Under the pieces are notes generated by a model. The model was not told the origin of the DNA and ran no database searches. It saw nothing but the letters and a program-made list of their open reading frames with translations. From assembly GCA_905372875.1 (NCBI GenBank), contig CAJPQU010000026.1, positions 1-16,387 of the forward strand: a DNA stretch of 16,387 bases, written 5' to 3'. The DNA comes from an uncultured Schwartzia sp. GTDB lineage: Bacteria > Bacillota > Negativicutes > Selenomonadales > Selenomonadaceae. Below are positions 6,888 to 14,968 of the stretch, in pieces; position 1 is the first letter of the stretch, and the number at the start of each line of letters is the position of its first letter. The translations under genes were made by a program, and so were the position numbers.

Positions 6888-6931
6888 AAAAACGCTTTCC
6901 GTTGTACTTCTCCACAACAGAAAGCGTTTTT
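6888..6931 (-). terminator. Bidirectional intrinsic terminator after nfnB
   Basis: AAAAACGCTTTC (6888-6899) pairs with GAAAGCGTTTTT (6920-6931). The stem is extended inward by GTTGT/ACAAC after a C-A mismatch. On the minus strand the T run follows the stem about 56 nt beyond the nfnB stop, ending the long operon. The same hairpin has a T run on the plus strand and would also stop leftover tracrRNA read-through. The AT-rich stretch between the tracrRNA terminator and this site (6779-6887) holds no gene that I can support. Confidence 0.9.
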
Positions 6932-6986
6932 CTATGTACTGTATGATCCGCAAGAGGATCCGATTCTGCGCCACCCTCCCACACGC

Positions 6987-8402
6987 CTATCGGGGACGCG
7001 TTTTTCGCTTGCTCTGCAAATAGTCGTCAATCGCCGCGGCAGCTTTTTTCCCGGCTCCCATAGCTAAGATGACGGTGGCCGCGCCGGTGACGATGTCGCC
7101 GCCGGCGAAGACGCCGGGTTTAGTGGTGGCGCAGGTGTTGGGATCGGCGATGATGTTGCCCCGGGGATTTGTCTCCATGCCCGGTGTGGTGGATGCGACG
7201 ATGGGATTGGGGCCTTGGCCGATGGCCATGACGACGGTATCCGCCAGAAGCTCCGCTTCGGATCCGGGTACCGCCACCGGACGGCGGCGACCCGAATCGT
7301 CCGGCTCGCCTAACTCCATGCGGACACATTGAAGCGCCCGCACCCATCCCTCTCCGTCGCCAAGAACAGCCACGGGATTATGGAGGAGCCGAAACTCGAT
7401 GCCCTCTTCTTTAGCGTGGTGCACTTCCTCTTTCCGCGCCGGAAGCTCCTCTTCCCCCCGCCGGTAGACGATAGAGACCTTAGCCGCGCCTAAGCGCAGC
7501 GCGGTACGGGCCGCATCCATGGCCACGTTGCCGCCTCCCACCACCGCCACATTTTGCCCCACGCGAAGGGGGGTGCCATACTCGGGGAAACGATAGGCTT
7601 TCATGAGGTTGCAGCGGGTCAAAAATTCATTGGCGGAATAAACGCCGTTGAGGTTTTCCCCGGGAATGCCCATGAAGTGCGGCAGTCCCGCCCCGGTGCC
7701 GACAAAGACGGCGTCGAACCCTTCTTCCGTCAAAAGCTCGTCCACCGTGTAGAGCTGCCCCACGACGGTGTTCAGCTCGATGTCGACCCCAAGCGCTTTT
7801 AGAGCGTCAATCTCTTTTTCGACAATCCCTTCCTTGGGCAGGCGAAATTCGGGGATGCCGTAGGACAGTACGCCCCCCGCCGTGTGCAGCGCCTCAAAAA
7901 CGGTGACGCGATAACCCCGCCGCGCCAATTCGCCCGCCGCCGAGAGGCCCGCCGGCCCGGCCCCGATGACGGCCACCCGCTGGGCGTCGTCTGCGTACGT
8001 TATCGGCCGGATCGTTTTCTCCCGCGCCAAGTCCCAATCGGCGGCAAAGCGTTCCAGCCGTCCAATGGCAACGGCCTCCCCGCGCTTCGCTAAGACGCAG
8101 TTTTTTTCGCACTGGTTCTCCTGGGGACAGACGCGCCCACAGACCGCGGGGAGCGCGTTCGTCTCCTTGATGACGGCGATGGCTCCCGCGTAATCGCGGA
8201 CCTTGATTCGGTCAATGAACCTGGGAATATCGACCCCCACGGGACATCCCTGGCGGCACAAAGGAACCTTACAGTGCAGACAGCGCTCGGCCTCGGCCAC
8301 GGCGGTTTCTTCGTCGTAGCCCAGCGCCACCTCGTCGAAGTTCTGGGCGCGAACCGCCGGATCCTGCTCCGGCATGGGATGTTTCTTCAAGGACAACGCC
8401 AT
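6987..8402 (-). CDS. nfnB: NfnB-like large subunit of NADH-dependent ferredoxin:NADP+ oxidoreductase (glutamate synthase small-chain family)
   Basis: This 471-residue iron-sulfur flavoprotein would be the NADP(H)-binding large subunit of the NfnAB transhydrogenase, which reversibly couples NADH and reduced ferredoxin to the reduction of two NADP+. N-terminal cysteines at 41, 44, 49, 53 and at 88, 92, 98, 102 (CLHCKVPLCRQGCP and CGRVCPQENQCEKNC) are the two [4Fe-4S] motifs of the DPD/GltD family. An FAD-binding GAGPAG is at 147-152, the NADPH-binding GGGNVAMD at 289-296, and a C-terminal second FAD motif is GGDIVTGAATVI. The ATG at 8402 was chosen because GGGGAGGTGA ends 5 nt before it, overlapping the nfnA stop. 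An in-frame TTG at 8432 is less likely. Glutamate synthase small subunit alone is the alternative call, but the adjacent FNR-like partner and the absence of a large glutamate synthase subunit favour Nfn (or the closely related sulfide dehydrogenase SudAB). Confidence 0.88.
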   Translation of the reverse strand: MALSLKKHPMPEQDPAVRAQNFDEVALGYDEETAVAEAERCLHCKVPLCRQGCPVGVDIPRFIDRIKVRDYAGAIAVIKETNALPAVCGRVCPQENQCEKNCVLAKRGEAVAIGRLERFAADWDLAREKTIRPITYADDAQRVAVIGAGPAGLSAAGELARRGYRVTVFEALHTAGGVLSYGIPEFRLPKEGIVEKEIDALKALGVDIELNTVVGQLYTVDELLTEEGFDAVFVGTGAGLPHFMGIPGENLNGVYSANEFLTRCNLMKAYRFPEYGTPLRVGQNVAVVGGGNVAMDAARTALRLGAAKVSIVYRRGEEELPARKEEVHHAKEEGIEFRLLHNPVAVLGDGEGWVRALQCVRMELGEPDDSGRRRPVAVPGSEAELLADTVVMAIGQGPNPIVASTTPGMETNPRGNIIADPNTCATTKPGVFAGGDIVTGAATVILAMGAGKKAAAAIDDYLQSKRKTRPR

Positions 8403-8407
8403 ACCCG

Positions 8408-9247
8408 TCACCTCCCCAGCCCGATCCGGCAAACATGCGCCCGAGCCGCCGCTTCCATCTCCCGATACATGCCTTGCCTCGCGGAAAGCTGCGCAAAATC
8501 CACGACGGCGCCGTCAAACTCCGGCCCGTCGACGCAGGCAAATTTCGTTTTGCCCCCCACTTCGACGCGGCAGCCGCCGCACATGCCGGTTCCGTCCACC
8601 ATGACGGGATTCAGGCTGACGATGGTCTTAACGCCCCATGGCCGCGCCGTTTCCACCACATTTTTCATCATGACCACCGGCCCGATGGCGTATATGAGGT
8701 CGATCTTTTCTCCCCGCTCAAAGAGCTGCGTCAGCGCCGTGGTAACAAAGCCCTCGATCCCATAGGAACCGTCGTTTGTCGTAACGAGTACCTCGTCACT
8801 GACCGCCCGCATTTCTTCTTCCATAATGAGAATGTCCCGGCTTTTTGCCCCCAAGATGGAAATGATCCGATTCCCGGCCTCCTTCATGCCCCGGGCAATG
8901 GGGTACACCGGCGCGATGCCAATACCGCCGCCAACGCAGACGACGGTTCCTATTCCGGCGGCGATGTGAGAGGGCTGTCCCAATGGCCCCACCAAATCAA
9001 GGAGGGCGTCCCCTTCTTCCATGCGCGCCAAAAGTTCCGTCGAAGCGCCTACCACCTGAAAAATCAAGGTGATACTTCCTTTATCCTGATCGAAATCCGC
9101 TACCGTCAGCGGGATGCGCTCTCCCCGTTCATCGGTGCGCAAAATGACAAACTGCCCCGGCTGCGTCTTTCTTGCCAGCCGGGGCGCCTCGATCTCATAG
9201 CGGTAAATCCCCGACGACAGACACTCTTTTTTCCGTATCGTAAACAT
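8408..9247 (-). CDS. nfnA: NfnA-like small subunit (ferredoxin-NADP+ reductase/PyrK family)
   Basis: This 279-residue protein has the FNR fold. An N-terminal FAD-binding beta barrel contains RIPLT (44-48). The nucleotide-binding half has VGGGIGIAPVYPIARG (about 105-120). A C-terminal [2Fe-2S] motif holds Cys223, Cys226 and Cys238 (GMCGGC...FAC), with an Asp at 219 nearby. In NfnAB this subunit binds NADH and carries the 2Fe-2S cluster and FAD. It stops 5 nt before nfnB, so the two are almost certainly co-translated. The ATG at 9247 has AGGAGG 10 nt upstream. The same architecture is annotated as sulfide dehydrogenase beta subunit or dihydroorotate dehydrogenase electron-transfer subunit in other settings; with no pyrD here, the Nfn reading is preferred. 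Confidence 0.87.
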   Translation of the reverse strand: MFTIRKKECLSSGIYRYEIEAPRLARKTQPGQFVILRTDERGERIPLTVADFDQDKGSITLIFQVVGASTELLARMEEGDALLDLVGPLGQPSHIAAGIGTVVCVGGGIGIAPVYPIARGMKEAGNRIISILGAKSRDILIMEEEMRAVSDEVLVTTNDGSYGIEGFVTTALTQLFERGEKIDLIYAIGPVVMMKNVVETARPWGVKTIVSLNPVMVDGTGMCGGCRVEVGGKTKFACVDGPEFDGAVVDFAQLSARQGMYREMEAAARAHVCRIGLGR

Positions 9248-9279
9248 CGCGCCATCGCCTCCTTTTGCCGCCCGGCGCG

Positions 9280-10017
9280 TTACGCAAAAACGCCCGTCAA
9301 ATACGCCGTCAAATCCGTTCGGATGGGCATGAGATAGACGCTGTCTCCCCGGCTTTGGGCGAAGGCCTGCACCTCCCGGGCGAAATCAACGCTCCACGCC
9401 AAGGTCGCCGCAAAATTTTTCGGGAACACCACATGATTTTTCAGCTCCCAATAGCTTTTCGCCCGCTCCGACTCGACGGGAGATACCCCCCAATAGACTT
9501 CCAGCCCCTCTAACATATCGGCGTACATCGCCAAGAGCCGCAGATCGAAAAACGGCTGGGTGAAAAAACCTGCCGCCCCGGCCTGCAATTTTCGACGAAT
9601 CCGATACTGCTCCTGCTGCATACTGCCCCGATACTGATCGATTCCGGCATACACCCGAATTTCCGGCAATTCTTCCCGAAATTTCCGAATGACATCCGTC
9701 GTCACCGTCGGATAAACGGTATGGGTCATATCCTGCGGAGGATCGCCCTCGATGATCAAAACTTCTTTGATCTGGTTTTGGCGCAGGTACTCTCCCATGG
9801 AGAGCGGCCGTTCCAAATCCACGTCCATCGCCCGAATATGGGGCATCGCCGTCGGAAAATATTGCTGTGCCAGCGCCGCCCCCTCCCAACTGCGCGTGGG
9901 GAACCGCAAGAGGTCGGGGATATTGATCAGATCAATGGCAAAACCGCTCTCCTTGAGCACCGCCAATTCATCCCGCAAAGCGTCCCGCGGCACCAGCTCT
10001 ACCGATATGCGTTTCAT
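9280..10017 (-). CDS. Short methylenetetrahydrofolate reductase-like protein
   Basis: This 245-residue protein resembles MetF, the flavin enzyme reducing 5,10-methylene- to 5-methyl-tetrahydrofolate, but is about 50 residues shorter than the E. coli enzyme (about 296). Recognisable positions are Glu7 (SVELVP, in place of SFEFFP), His60 (MPHIRAMD), Asp92 in EGDPP (where the family has RGD), and Gln154 in FFTQPFFD. The C-terminus, MPIRTDLTAYLTGVF, aligns with the end of MetF. The catalytic and flavin-contacting residues therefore appear kept while loops are trimmed. The ATG at 10017 is preceded by GAGGAGG at 7 nt, overlapping the fhs stop. It sits between fhs and nfnA, consistent with a C1 reduction step whose electron donor might come from the Nfn-balanced pools. 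No metV-like partner is nearby. A shifted specificity within the family is possible. Confidence 0.78.
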   Translation of the reverse strand: MKRISVELVPRDALRDELAVLKESGFAIDLINIPDLLRFPTRSWEGAALAQQYFPTAMPHIRAMDVDLERPLSMGEYLRQNQIKEVLIIEGDPPQDMTHTVYPTVTTDVIRKFREELPEIRVYAGIDQYRGSMQQEQYRIRRKLQAGAAGFFTQPFFDLRLLAMYADMLEGLEVYWGVSPVESERAKSYWELKNHVVFPKNFAATLAWSVDFAREVQAFAQSRGDSVYLMPIRTDLTAYLTGVFA

Positions 10018-10029
10018 GATCTTGCCTCC

Positions 10030-11697
10030 TCAAAAGAGCCCGGTGATCCGGCCGTCTTCTGTGATGTCCATGTTTTCCGCCGCCGGATGCTTCGGCAGTC
10101 CCGGCATCGTCAAAATATCGCCGGTGAGCGCTACGATGAACCCCGCCCCGGCGGAGAGGCGCAGTTCCCGAACCGTGATCCGAAACCCTTGGGGGCGTCC
10201 CAACTTCGCCGGATCATCGGACAGAGAATATTGGGTTTTCGCCATACAGACAGGCAGTTTATCCATCCCCAGCCCCTCGATCTCTTCCATCGTCCGACGC
10301 GCCGCGGCGGTAAAGTCCACCCCTTCCGCTCCGTAAATCTTTCGCGCAATCGCTTCAATCTTCGCCGGGATACTTTCCTCCACCTGATAAAGAAGGCGGA
10401 AATCCGCGCCCTTTTCCATTGCCGCCGCGACCTTTTCCGCGAGCAAGAGGCCGCCTTTTCCCCCTTTCGCCCAAACTTCGGAGAGGGCTACCGCCGCGCC
10501 GAGAGCTTGACACTTTTTCTCCACGAAGGCCAACTCCTCCGGCGTATCCGTGGGAAATACATTCACCGCCACCACGGCGGGAAGCCCGAAAGCGTGGATA
10601 TTCGCAATGTGCTTCAAGAGATTGTCCATTCCCCTTTGCAGAGCCTTTTCATCGACCTGCGCCAGCGCCTCTTTCGGCATGCCGCCGTGCATTTTGAGCG
10701 CCCGCACCGTAGCCACGATAACCACGGCATCCGGATGGAATCCGGCGAAGCGGCATTTGATATCCAAGAACTTTTCCGCCCCCAAGTCCGCACCGAATCC
10801 CGCTTCGGTGACGACGTAATCGGCGAACTTCAAAGCGAATTTCGTCGCCATGATACTGTTGCAGCCGTGGGCGATATTAGCGAAGGGGCCGCCGTGGATG
10901 AATGCCGGCGTGCCTTCCAGCGTCTGTACCAGATTCGGCTTGATGGCGTCCTTGAAGAGGAGAGCCAAGGCGCCCGTAACGCCTAATTCCTTCGCCCGGA
11001 CGGCCCGCCCTTCGAAGGTATAGGCCACCACGATCTCCCCTAAGCGCCGCTTCATATCTTCTAACCCGTCGGCGAGGCAGAGAATGGCCATCATCTCCGA
11101 GGCCACGGTGATATCAAAGCCGGTCTCACGAGGAACGCCATGGGCTTTGCCTCCCAACCCGATGACCACATGGCGCAGCGCCCGATCGTTGAGGTCCAGT
11201 ACCCGCTTCCAGACCACCCGACGCGGGTCAATCTGGAGCGCGTTCCCCTGCTGCAAATGATTGTCCACCACCGCCGCCAAGAGATTATGCGCCGTGGTGA
11301 CCGCATGAAAATCCCCGGTGAAATGCAGATTGATGTCCTCCATGGGAATGACCTGCGCGTACCCGCCGCCGGCGGCGCCGCCCTTGAGGCCAAAACACGG
11401 CCCTAAGGACGGCTCCCGCAGCGCCACCGCCGCCTTTTTCCCCTGCTGTCGGAAAGCGTCCGCCAAGCCGACGCTGGTGGTGGTCTTTCCTTCCCCCGCG
11501 GGGGTGGGATTGATGGCCGTCACCAGCACCAATTTCCCATTGGGGCGGTCTTTGACCTTTTCCCACGCCGCTGACGCAATTTTCGCTTTGTAACGGCCGT
11601 AAGGCTCGATCTCATCCTCCGTCAAGCCTAGTTCTGCCGCGATCTCTCCGATGGGCTGCATCGTCGCTTCCTGGGCGATCTCCACATCCGATTTCAT
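10030..11697 (-). CDS. fhs: Formate--tetrahydrofolate ligase
   Basis: This 555-residue cytosolic enzyme makes 10-formyl-tetrahydrofolate from formate, ATP and THF. The nucleotide-binding P-loop TPAGEGKTT is at residues 65-73. Further family segments follow: REPSLGPCFGLKGGAAGGGYAQV split across about 94-115, INLHFTGDFHAVTTAHNLL, and HGGPFANIAHGCNS. The C-terminus has LTGDILTMPGLPKHPAA, as in the family. The length is normal. The ATG at 11697 follows AGGAGG at 7 nt. It lies directly after folD, and the two enzymes supply consecutive one-carbon steps: formate to formyl-THF, then methenyl- and methylene-THF. The 56-nt gap to folD is among the larger ones in the run and contains AT-rich sequence (TATATA), so a weak internal promoter is possible but not demonstrated. 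Confidence 0.98.
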   Translation of the reverse strand: MKSDVEIAQEATMQPIGEIAAELGLTEDEIEPYGRYKAKIASAAWEKVKDRPNGKLVLVTAINPTPAGEGKTTTSVGLADAFRQQGKKAAVALREPSLGPCFGLKGGAAGGGYAQVIPMEDINLHFTGDFHAVTTAHNLLAAVVDNHLQQGNALQIDPRRVVWKRVLDLNDRALRHVVIGLGGKAHGVPRETGFDITVASEMMAILCLADGLEDMKRRLGEIVVAYTFEGRAVRAKELGVTGALALLFKDAIKPNLVQTLEGTPAFIHGGPFANIAHGCNSIMATKFALKFADYVVTEAGFGADLGAEKFLDIKCRFAGFHPDAVVIVATVRALKMHGGMPKEALAQVDEKALQRGMDNLLKHIANIHAFGLPAVVAVNVFPTDTPEELAFVEKKCQALGAAVALSEVWAKGGKGGLLLAEKVAAAMEKGADFRLLYQVEESIPAKIEAIARKIYGAEGVDFTAAARRTMEEIEGLGMDKLPVCMAKTQYSLSDDPAKLGRPQGFRITVRELRLSAGAGFIVALTGDILTMPGLPKHPAAENMDITEDGRITGLF

Positions 11698-11753
11698 GTT
11701 TCAGCCTCCTCGTCCTATATTCCCTATTCACACATTTTCTATATATGCCGCGC

Positions 11754-12617
11754 CTATTTCTCTATTTGACGCTGCGCCGCTGCTACCGTGTTCTGCATGA
11801 GCATGGCGATGGTCAAAAGCCCCACGCCCCCCGGCACCGGCGTGATGGCTCCCGCCACCTCTTTCACCGCCTCAAAATCCACGTCGCCCACTAACTTTTT
11901 CGGCGCGACGCGGTTGATCCCCACGTCAATCACTGTAGCGCCGGGCTTCACCATATCAGCGGTAACAAAATTCGGCCTTCCTACGGCCGCCACCAAAATA
12001 TCCGCTTCCCGGGCGATGGCAGCAATATCCTTCGTATGAGAGTGGCAAACCGTGACCGTGGCATTTTTCGCCAAGAGCAGCGCCATCATGGGCTTGCCCA
12101 CGATATTGCTGCGGCCTAAGATCACCGCCCGCGCTCCATCGATGGGGATGTCCGCCAATTCCAACATGCGAAGGCACCCCGCCGGCGTGCAGGGCGCCAG
12201 AGACGGCTCCCCTATCGACAACCGCCCCACATTCACCGGGTGAAAGCCGTCCACGTCCTTTTCCGGGGCAATGCGATTCAAAACCTCCGGTTCCGCCGCA
12301 GTTAAGGACCCGGGCAAGGGAAGCTGAATTAAAATGCCATGCACCCGGTCATCGGCGTTGAGGGCATCAATTTTAGCCAGCAACTCTTCCTTCGTTGTCT
12401 CCGCCGGGAGCTCCACCGCTGCCGAATACAGCCCCAATTCTTCGCAGGCACGGTGCTTATTGCGCACATACACCTCCGAGGCCGGATCATGGCCCACAAT
12501 GACGACCGCCAAGCCCGGGCGGACGCCGGTACGCCGCATCAGCGCCTCCGCCTGCCGTTTCGCGTCTTCCCTAATGCGCTGGGCAAATTCTTTCCCCGAT
12601 AAAATTCTTGCCGTCAT
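11754..12617 (-). CDS. folD: Bifunctional methylenetetrahydrofolate dehydrogenase/methenyltetrahydrofolate cyclohydrolase
   Basis: This 287-residue enzyme interconverts 10-formyl-, methenyl- and methylene-THF with NADP(H). Numbered from a GTG three codons upstream of the chosen start, the catalytic lysine is Lys57 in YVRNK, the substrate segment QLPLP is at 101-105, PEKDVDGFHP is at 121-130, and the Rossmann GRSNIVGKP is at 171-179. The C-terminal TPVPGGVGLLTIAML is the second signature. The ATG at 12617 is preferred to the GTG at 12626 because GGAG stands 8 nt before it. It is followed by fhs and preceded by ubiA with a 32-nt gap. NADPH produced or consumed here links the C1 module to NfnAB at the end of the run. 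Confidence 0.97.
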   Translation of the reverse strand: MTARILSGKEFAQRIREDAKRQAEALMRRTGVRPGLAVVIVGHDPASEVYVRNKHRACEELGLYSAAVELPAETTKEELLAKIDALNADDRVHGILIQLPLPGSLTAAEPEVLNRIAPEKDVDGFHPVNVGRLSIGEPSLAPCTPAGCLRMLELADIPIDGARAVILGRSNIVGKPMMALLLAKNATVTVCHSHTKDIAAIAREADILVAAVGRPNFVTADMVKPGATVIDVGINRVAPKKLVGDVDFEAVKEVAGAITPVPGGVGLLTIAMLMQNTVAAAQRQIEK

Positions 12618-12649
12618 ATCCGCCACTCCATTTCATCTCGATGGAAAAA

Positions 12650-13501
12650 TCAAAAATAAAAGCTGGCCGCCGTACAGAGAAACATCGCCACGGCAACAAT
12701 CCCGTTGCGCATGAAATACCTTTGCGTCAGCCAGCGAAACTGCCGAATATCCACGATGCTGTGCTGATAAAAAAGCGTCGCCGCCGCAATGAACACCCCG
12801 ATGTAGTAAGGGAACGCCAAGTGCAGAAGCGCTCCTAAGGCGGTGAAGCAAAGGATACAAAGGAAGTGCCCGATCCGGGCCAAGGCCACCGCCTGTGCTG
12901 CCCCCACTTCCGTGGCCAAGGAATGAAGCCCATGGGTGCGGTCAAAAGCTTCGTCCTGCACGCCGTAAATCACATCAAAAGCGCCGATCCAAATGCCCAC
13001 CGCCGAGCACAAGAGCAGCATGGGGGGATCAATTTGCCCCCCCGCCGCCATCCAGCCCCCCGCCGGTGCCATGGCGATGGCGACGCCCAAGACGGCATGG
13101 CAGAGGCCCGTCAGACGCTTCATGAAGGGATACACCACGAAGGGCAGCGCCGCCAACGGCAAGAGGCGCAAACAAACGGGCGGCAGCTTGGCCACCGCGT
13201 AAAGGCAGAGGGCCAGGCTCATCGCGATGAGAAGCAGTGCTTCTCCCTTCGTCACTGCCCCCCTCACCATGGGGCGCTTCGTAAAGCGGGGATGTACCTT
13301 ATCGTATTTGAGATCGACGAAATTATCAATGGCCAGCGCTGCGCTCCGCGCCCCCGTAACGGCCAGCGTAATCCAGAGAAGCGTTCCCCAGCCGGGGTGT
13401 CCCTTCGCCGCCAAAAAAGCCCCCATGTAGGCAAAGGGAAGGTCAAACACGGTATGATGAAGGGCGATGTTTTCTATATGCGCCTGAACTTTTTCCCTCA
13501 T
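12650..13501 (-). CDS. UbiA-family polyprenyltransferase (quinone biosynthesis)
   Basis: This 283-residue integral membrane protein has about eight hydrophobic helices. It carries both Asp-rich motifs of the family: N60-xx-D63-xxx-D67 (NFVDLKYD) and D176-xx-Y179-xxx-D183-xxx-D187 (DVIYGVQDEAFD), which bind the Mg-diphosphate of the prenyl donor. The family attaches a polyprenyl chain to 4-hydroxybenzoate or, in the futalosine route to menaquinone, to a naphthoate intermediate. Which applies here cannot be read from the sequence. Its ATG overlaps the stop of the ubiD-family gene by 4 nt (ATGA), with AAGGAA as ribosome binding site. The partner decarboxylase upstream and the prenyl diphosphate synthase at the window edge support a role in quinone tail attachment. 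Confidence 0.9.
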   Translation of the reverse strand: MREKVQAHIENIALHHTVFDLPFAYMGAFLAAKGHPGWGTLLWITLAVTGARSAALAIDNFVDLKYDKVHPRFTKRPMVRGAVTKGEALLLIAMSLALCLYAVAKLPPVCLRLLPLAALPFVVYPFMKRLTGLCHAVLGVAIAMAPAGGWMAAGGQIDPPMLLLCSAVGIWIGAFDVIYGVQDEAFDRTHGLHSLATEVGAAQAVALARIGHFLCILCFTALGALLHLAFPYYIGVFIAAATLFYQHSIVDIRQFRWLTQRYFMRNGIVAVAMFLCTAASFYF

Positions 13502-14955
13502 GCAAAAAGTTCCTTCCAGCGTCGGGTGACCCGATCGCGTATGTCATCGGTCATGACGATCTCATTCGGCCACTCCCGGGCATGTCCCTCTTCCGGCCAC
13601 GTCCGCGTAGCGTCGATGCCAAGCTTCGTTCCCCACTTCGGCATGGGGGAGGAATGATCTAAAACGTCTAACGGTCCGTCTGTCAGCACCAAATCCTGCC
13701 GGGCGTCGATGTTATTGAAGACCCGCCACCAGACTTCCTTTTCGTCCTGCACGTTGACGTGGGCATCCACCACGATGATCATTTTCGTGAACATCATCTG
13801 CCCCATCCCCCAGATGGCCTGCATGACCTTTTTCGCCTGCTGGGGATACGATTTTTTGATGGACACCATGGCGCAGTTATGGAACACCCCCGCCAAAGGA
13901 AGATTGATGTCTACGATCTCGGGGATCATCTGCTGCAAAAGAGGGAGAAAGATCCGCTCTGTCGCCTTGGCGAGGTAGCAGTCTTCCATGGGGGGACGGC
14001 CCACTACCGTAGCGGCGTAGATGGGATGGCGGCGATGGGTCACGCAGGTGACGTGGAACACCGGATAATCGTCCGCTAAAGAATAATACCCGGTGTGATC
14101 GCCGAAGGGACCTTCCCGGCGACGCTCATCGATATCCACATAGCCTTCCAGCACGATCTCGCTGGTGGCCGGAACTTCAAGGTCAACGGTCACGCATTTC
14201 GTCAGCTCCACCGACTTATGGCGCAGGAAGCCGGCGAAGACCATTTCGTCGATATCGCGGGGCAAGGGCGCTGTCGCCGCGTACGTCACCGCCGGATCCG
14301 TGCCGATGGCCACAGCCGCCTCCAGCCGGGTCATGCCCTTCGCCTTGGCCGCCCGATAGTTCTCCGCCCCATTCTTATGAATGTGCCAGTGCATCCCCGT
14401 AGTGGTCGCGTCGTATTTTTGCAGCCGGTACATGCCGACGTTGCGCTTATCCGTCTCAGGGTTTTTCGTAAAGACCAAGGGCAGCGTCACGAAGGGGCCG
14501 CCGTCCTCCGGCCAGCATTTCAAAATCGGCAGGATATCCAGCGACGGATGGTCCTTTTCGATCACTTCCTGACAGGGGGCGTGGCTCACATATTTTGGGA
14601 AATTGATGGCCTTCCGCGCCATAGGAATGAGGGAAACAATATCCATCTTATGGGAGAAGGAAATATAGGGAAGGCGCATGAGAGCGCGAATTTCCTCGGC
14701 GATATCATCTAATTTTTCCACGCCCAAGGCCAAAGCCATCCGCTCGTAGCTCCCGAAAGCGTTCATCAGAACGGGCATATCGTACCCCCGAACGTTTTCA
14801 AAGAGGAGCGCCACGTTATCCGATCCGGTCATTTTGGACACCCGATCAGTGATCTCCGTGATCTCCAGCTCCGCCTCCACCTCGGCCTTGACGCGCCGGA
14901 GCTGGCCACGCGCTTCCAAGGCGGCGATGAATTCCCGCAAATCTTTGTACGCCAA
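13498..14955 (-). CDS. UbiD-family decarboxylase (quinone biosynthesis)
   Basis: The predicted 485-residue protein belongs to the prenylated-FMN-dependent decarboxylase family, which removes the ring carboxylate during quinone synthesis. NVGMYRLQKYD (172-182) and GMHWHIHKNGA follow the family's cofactor and metal region. EIVLEGYVD and EGPFGDHTGYYS (281-292) contain the conserved acidic residues. The start is taken as TTG at 14955, giving MAYKDLREFI, the usual N-terminus. GGGGG lies 8 nt upstream and the tatC stop 13 nt away. An in-frame start at 15021 would add 22 unrelated residues inside tatC. Prenylated FMN needs a UbiX-type enzyme, which is not in this window. The 4-nt overlap with the ubiA-family gene indicates translational coupling. 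Futalosine-pathway decarboxylase versus classical UbiD is undecided. Confidence 0.92.
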   Translation of the reverse strand: MAYKDLREFIAALEARGQLRRVKAEVEAELEITEITDRVSKMTGSDNVALLFENVRGYDMPVLMNAFGSYERMALALGVEKLDDIAEEIRALMRLPYISFSHKMDIVSLIPMARKAINFPKYVSHAPCQEVIEKDHPSLDILPILKCWPEDGGPFVTLPLVFTKNPETDKRNVGMYRLQKYDATTTGMHWHIHKNGAENYRAAKAKGMTRLEAAVAIGTDPAVTYAATAPLPRDIDEMVFAGFLRHKSVELTKCVTVDLEVPATSEIVLEGYVDIDERRREGPFGDHTGYYSLADDYPVFHVTCVTHRRHPIYAATVVGRPPMEDCYLAKATERIFLPLLQQMIPEIVDINLPLAGVFHNCAMVSIKKSYPQQAKKVMQAIWGMGQMMFTKMIIVVDAHVNVQDEKEVWWRVFNNIDARQDLVLTDGPLDVLDHSSPMPKWGTKLGIDATRTWPEEGHAREWPNEIVMTDDIRDRVTRRWKELFA

Positions 14956-14968
14956 CAGGACTTCCCCC

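Noticed and set aside
6709..7067. Two overlapping plus-strand frames and one minus-strand frame (6796-6984) in the intergenic region.
   Set aside because: They run through the tracrRNA tail, two terminator hairpins and the end of nfnB, and show no recognisable protein features.
8435..9337. 300-codon plus-strand frame opposite nfnA.
   Set aside because: It is a shadow of nfnA, whose flavin, nucleotide and 2Fe-2S motifs are clear on the minus strand.
9721..10986. 421-codon plus-strand frame opposite metF and fhs.
   Set aside because: It is a GC-rich shadow of two well-recognised minus-strand genes. Its Arg/His-rich composition matches antisense reading of such genes.
11698..11753. Promoter between folD and fhs (TATATA and TATAGG-like elements).
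   Set aside because: No -35 at suitable spacing was found, and the gap is short enough for continuous operon transcription.
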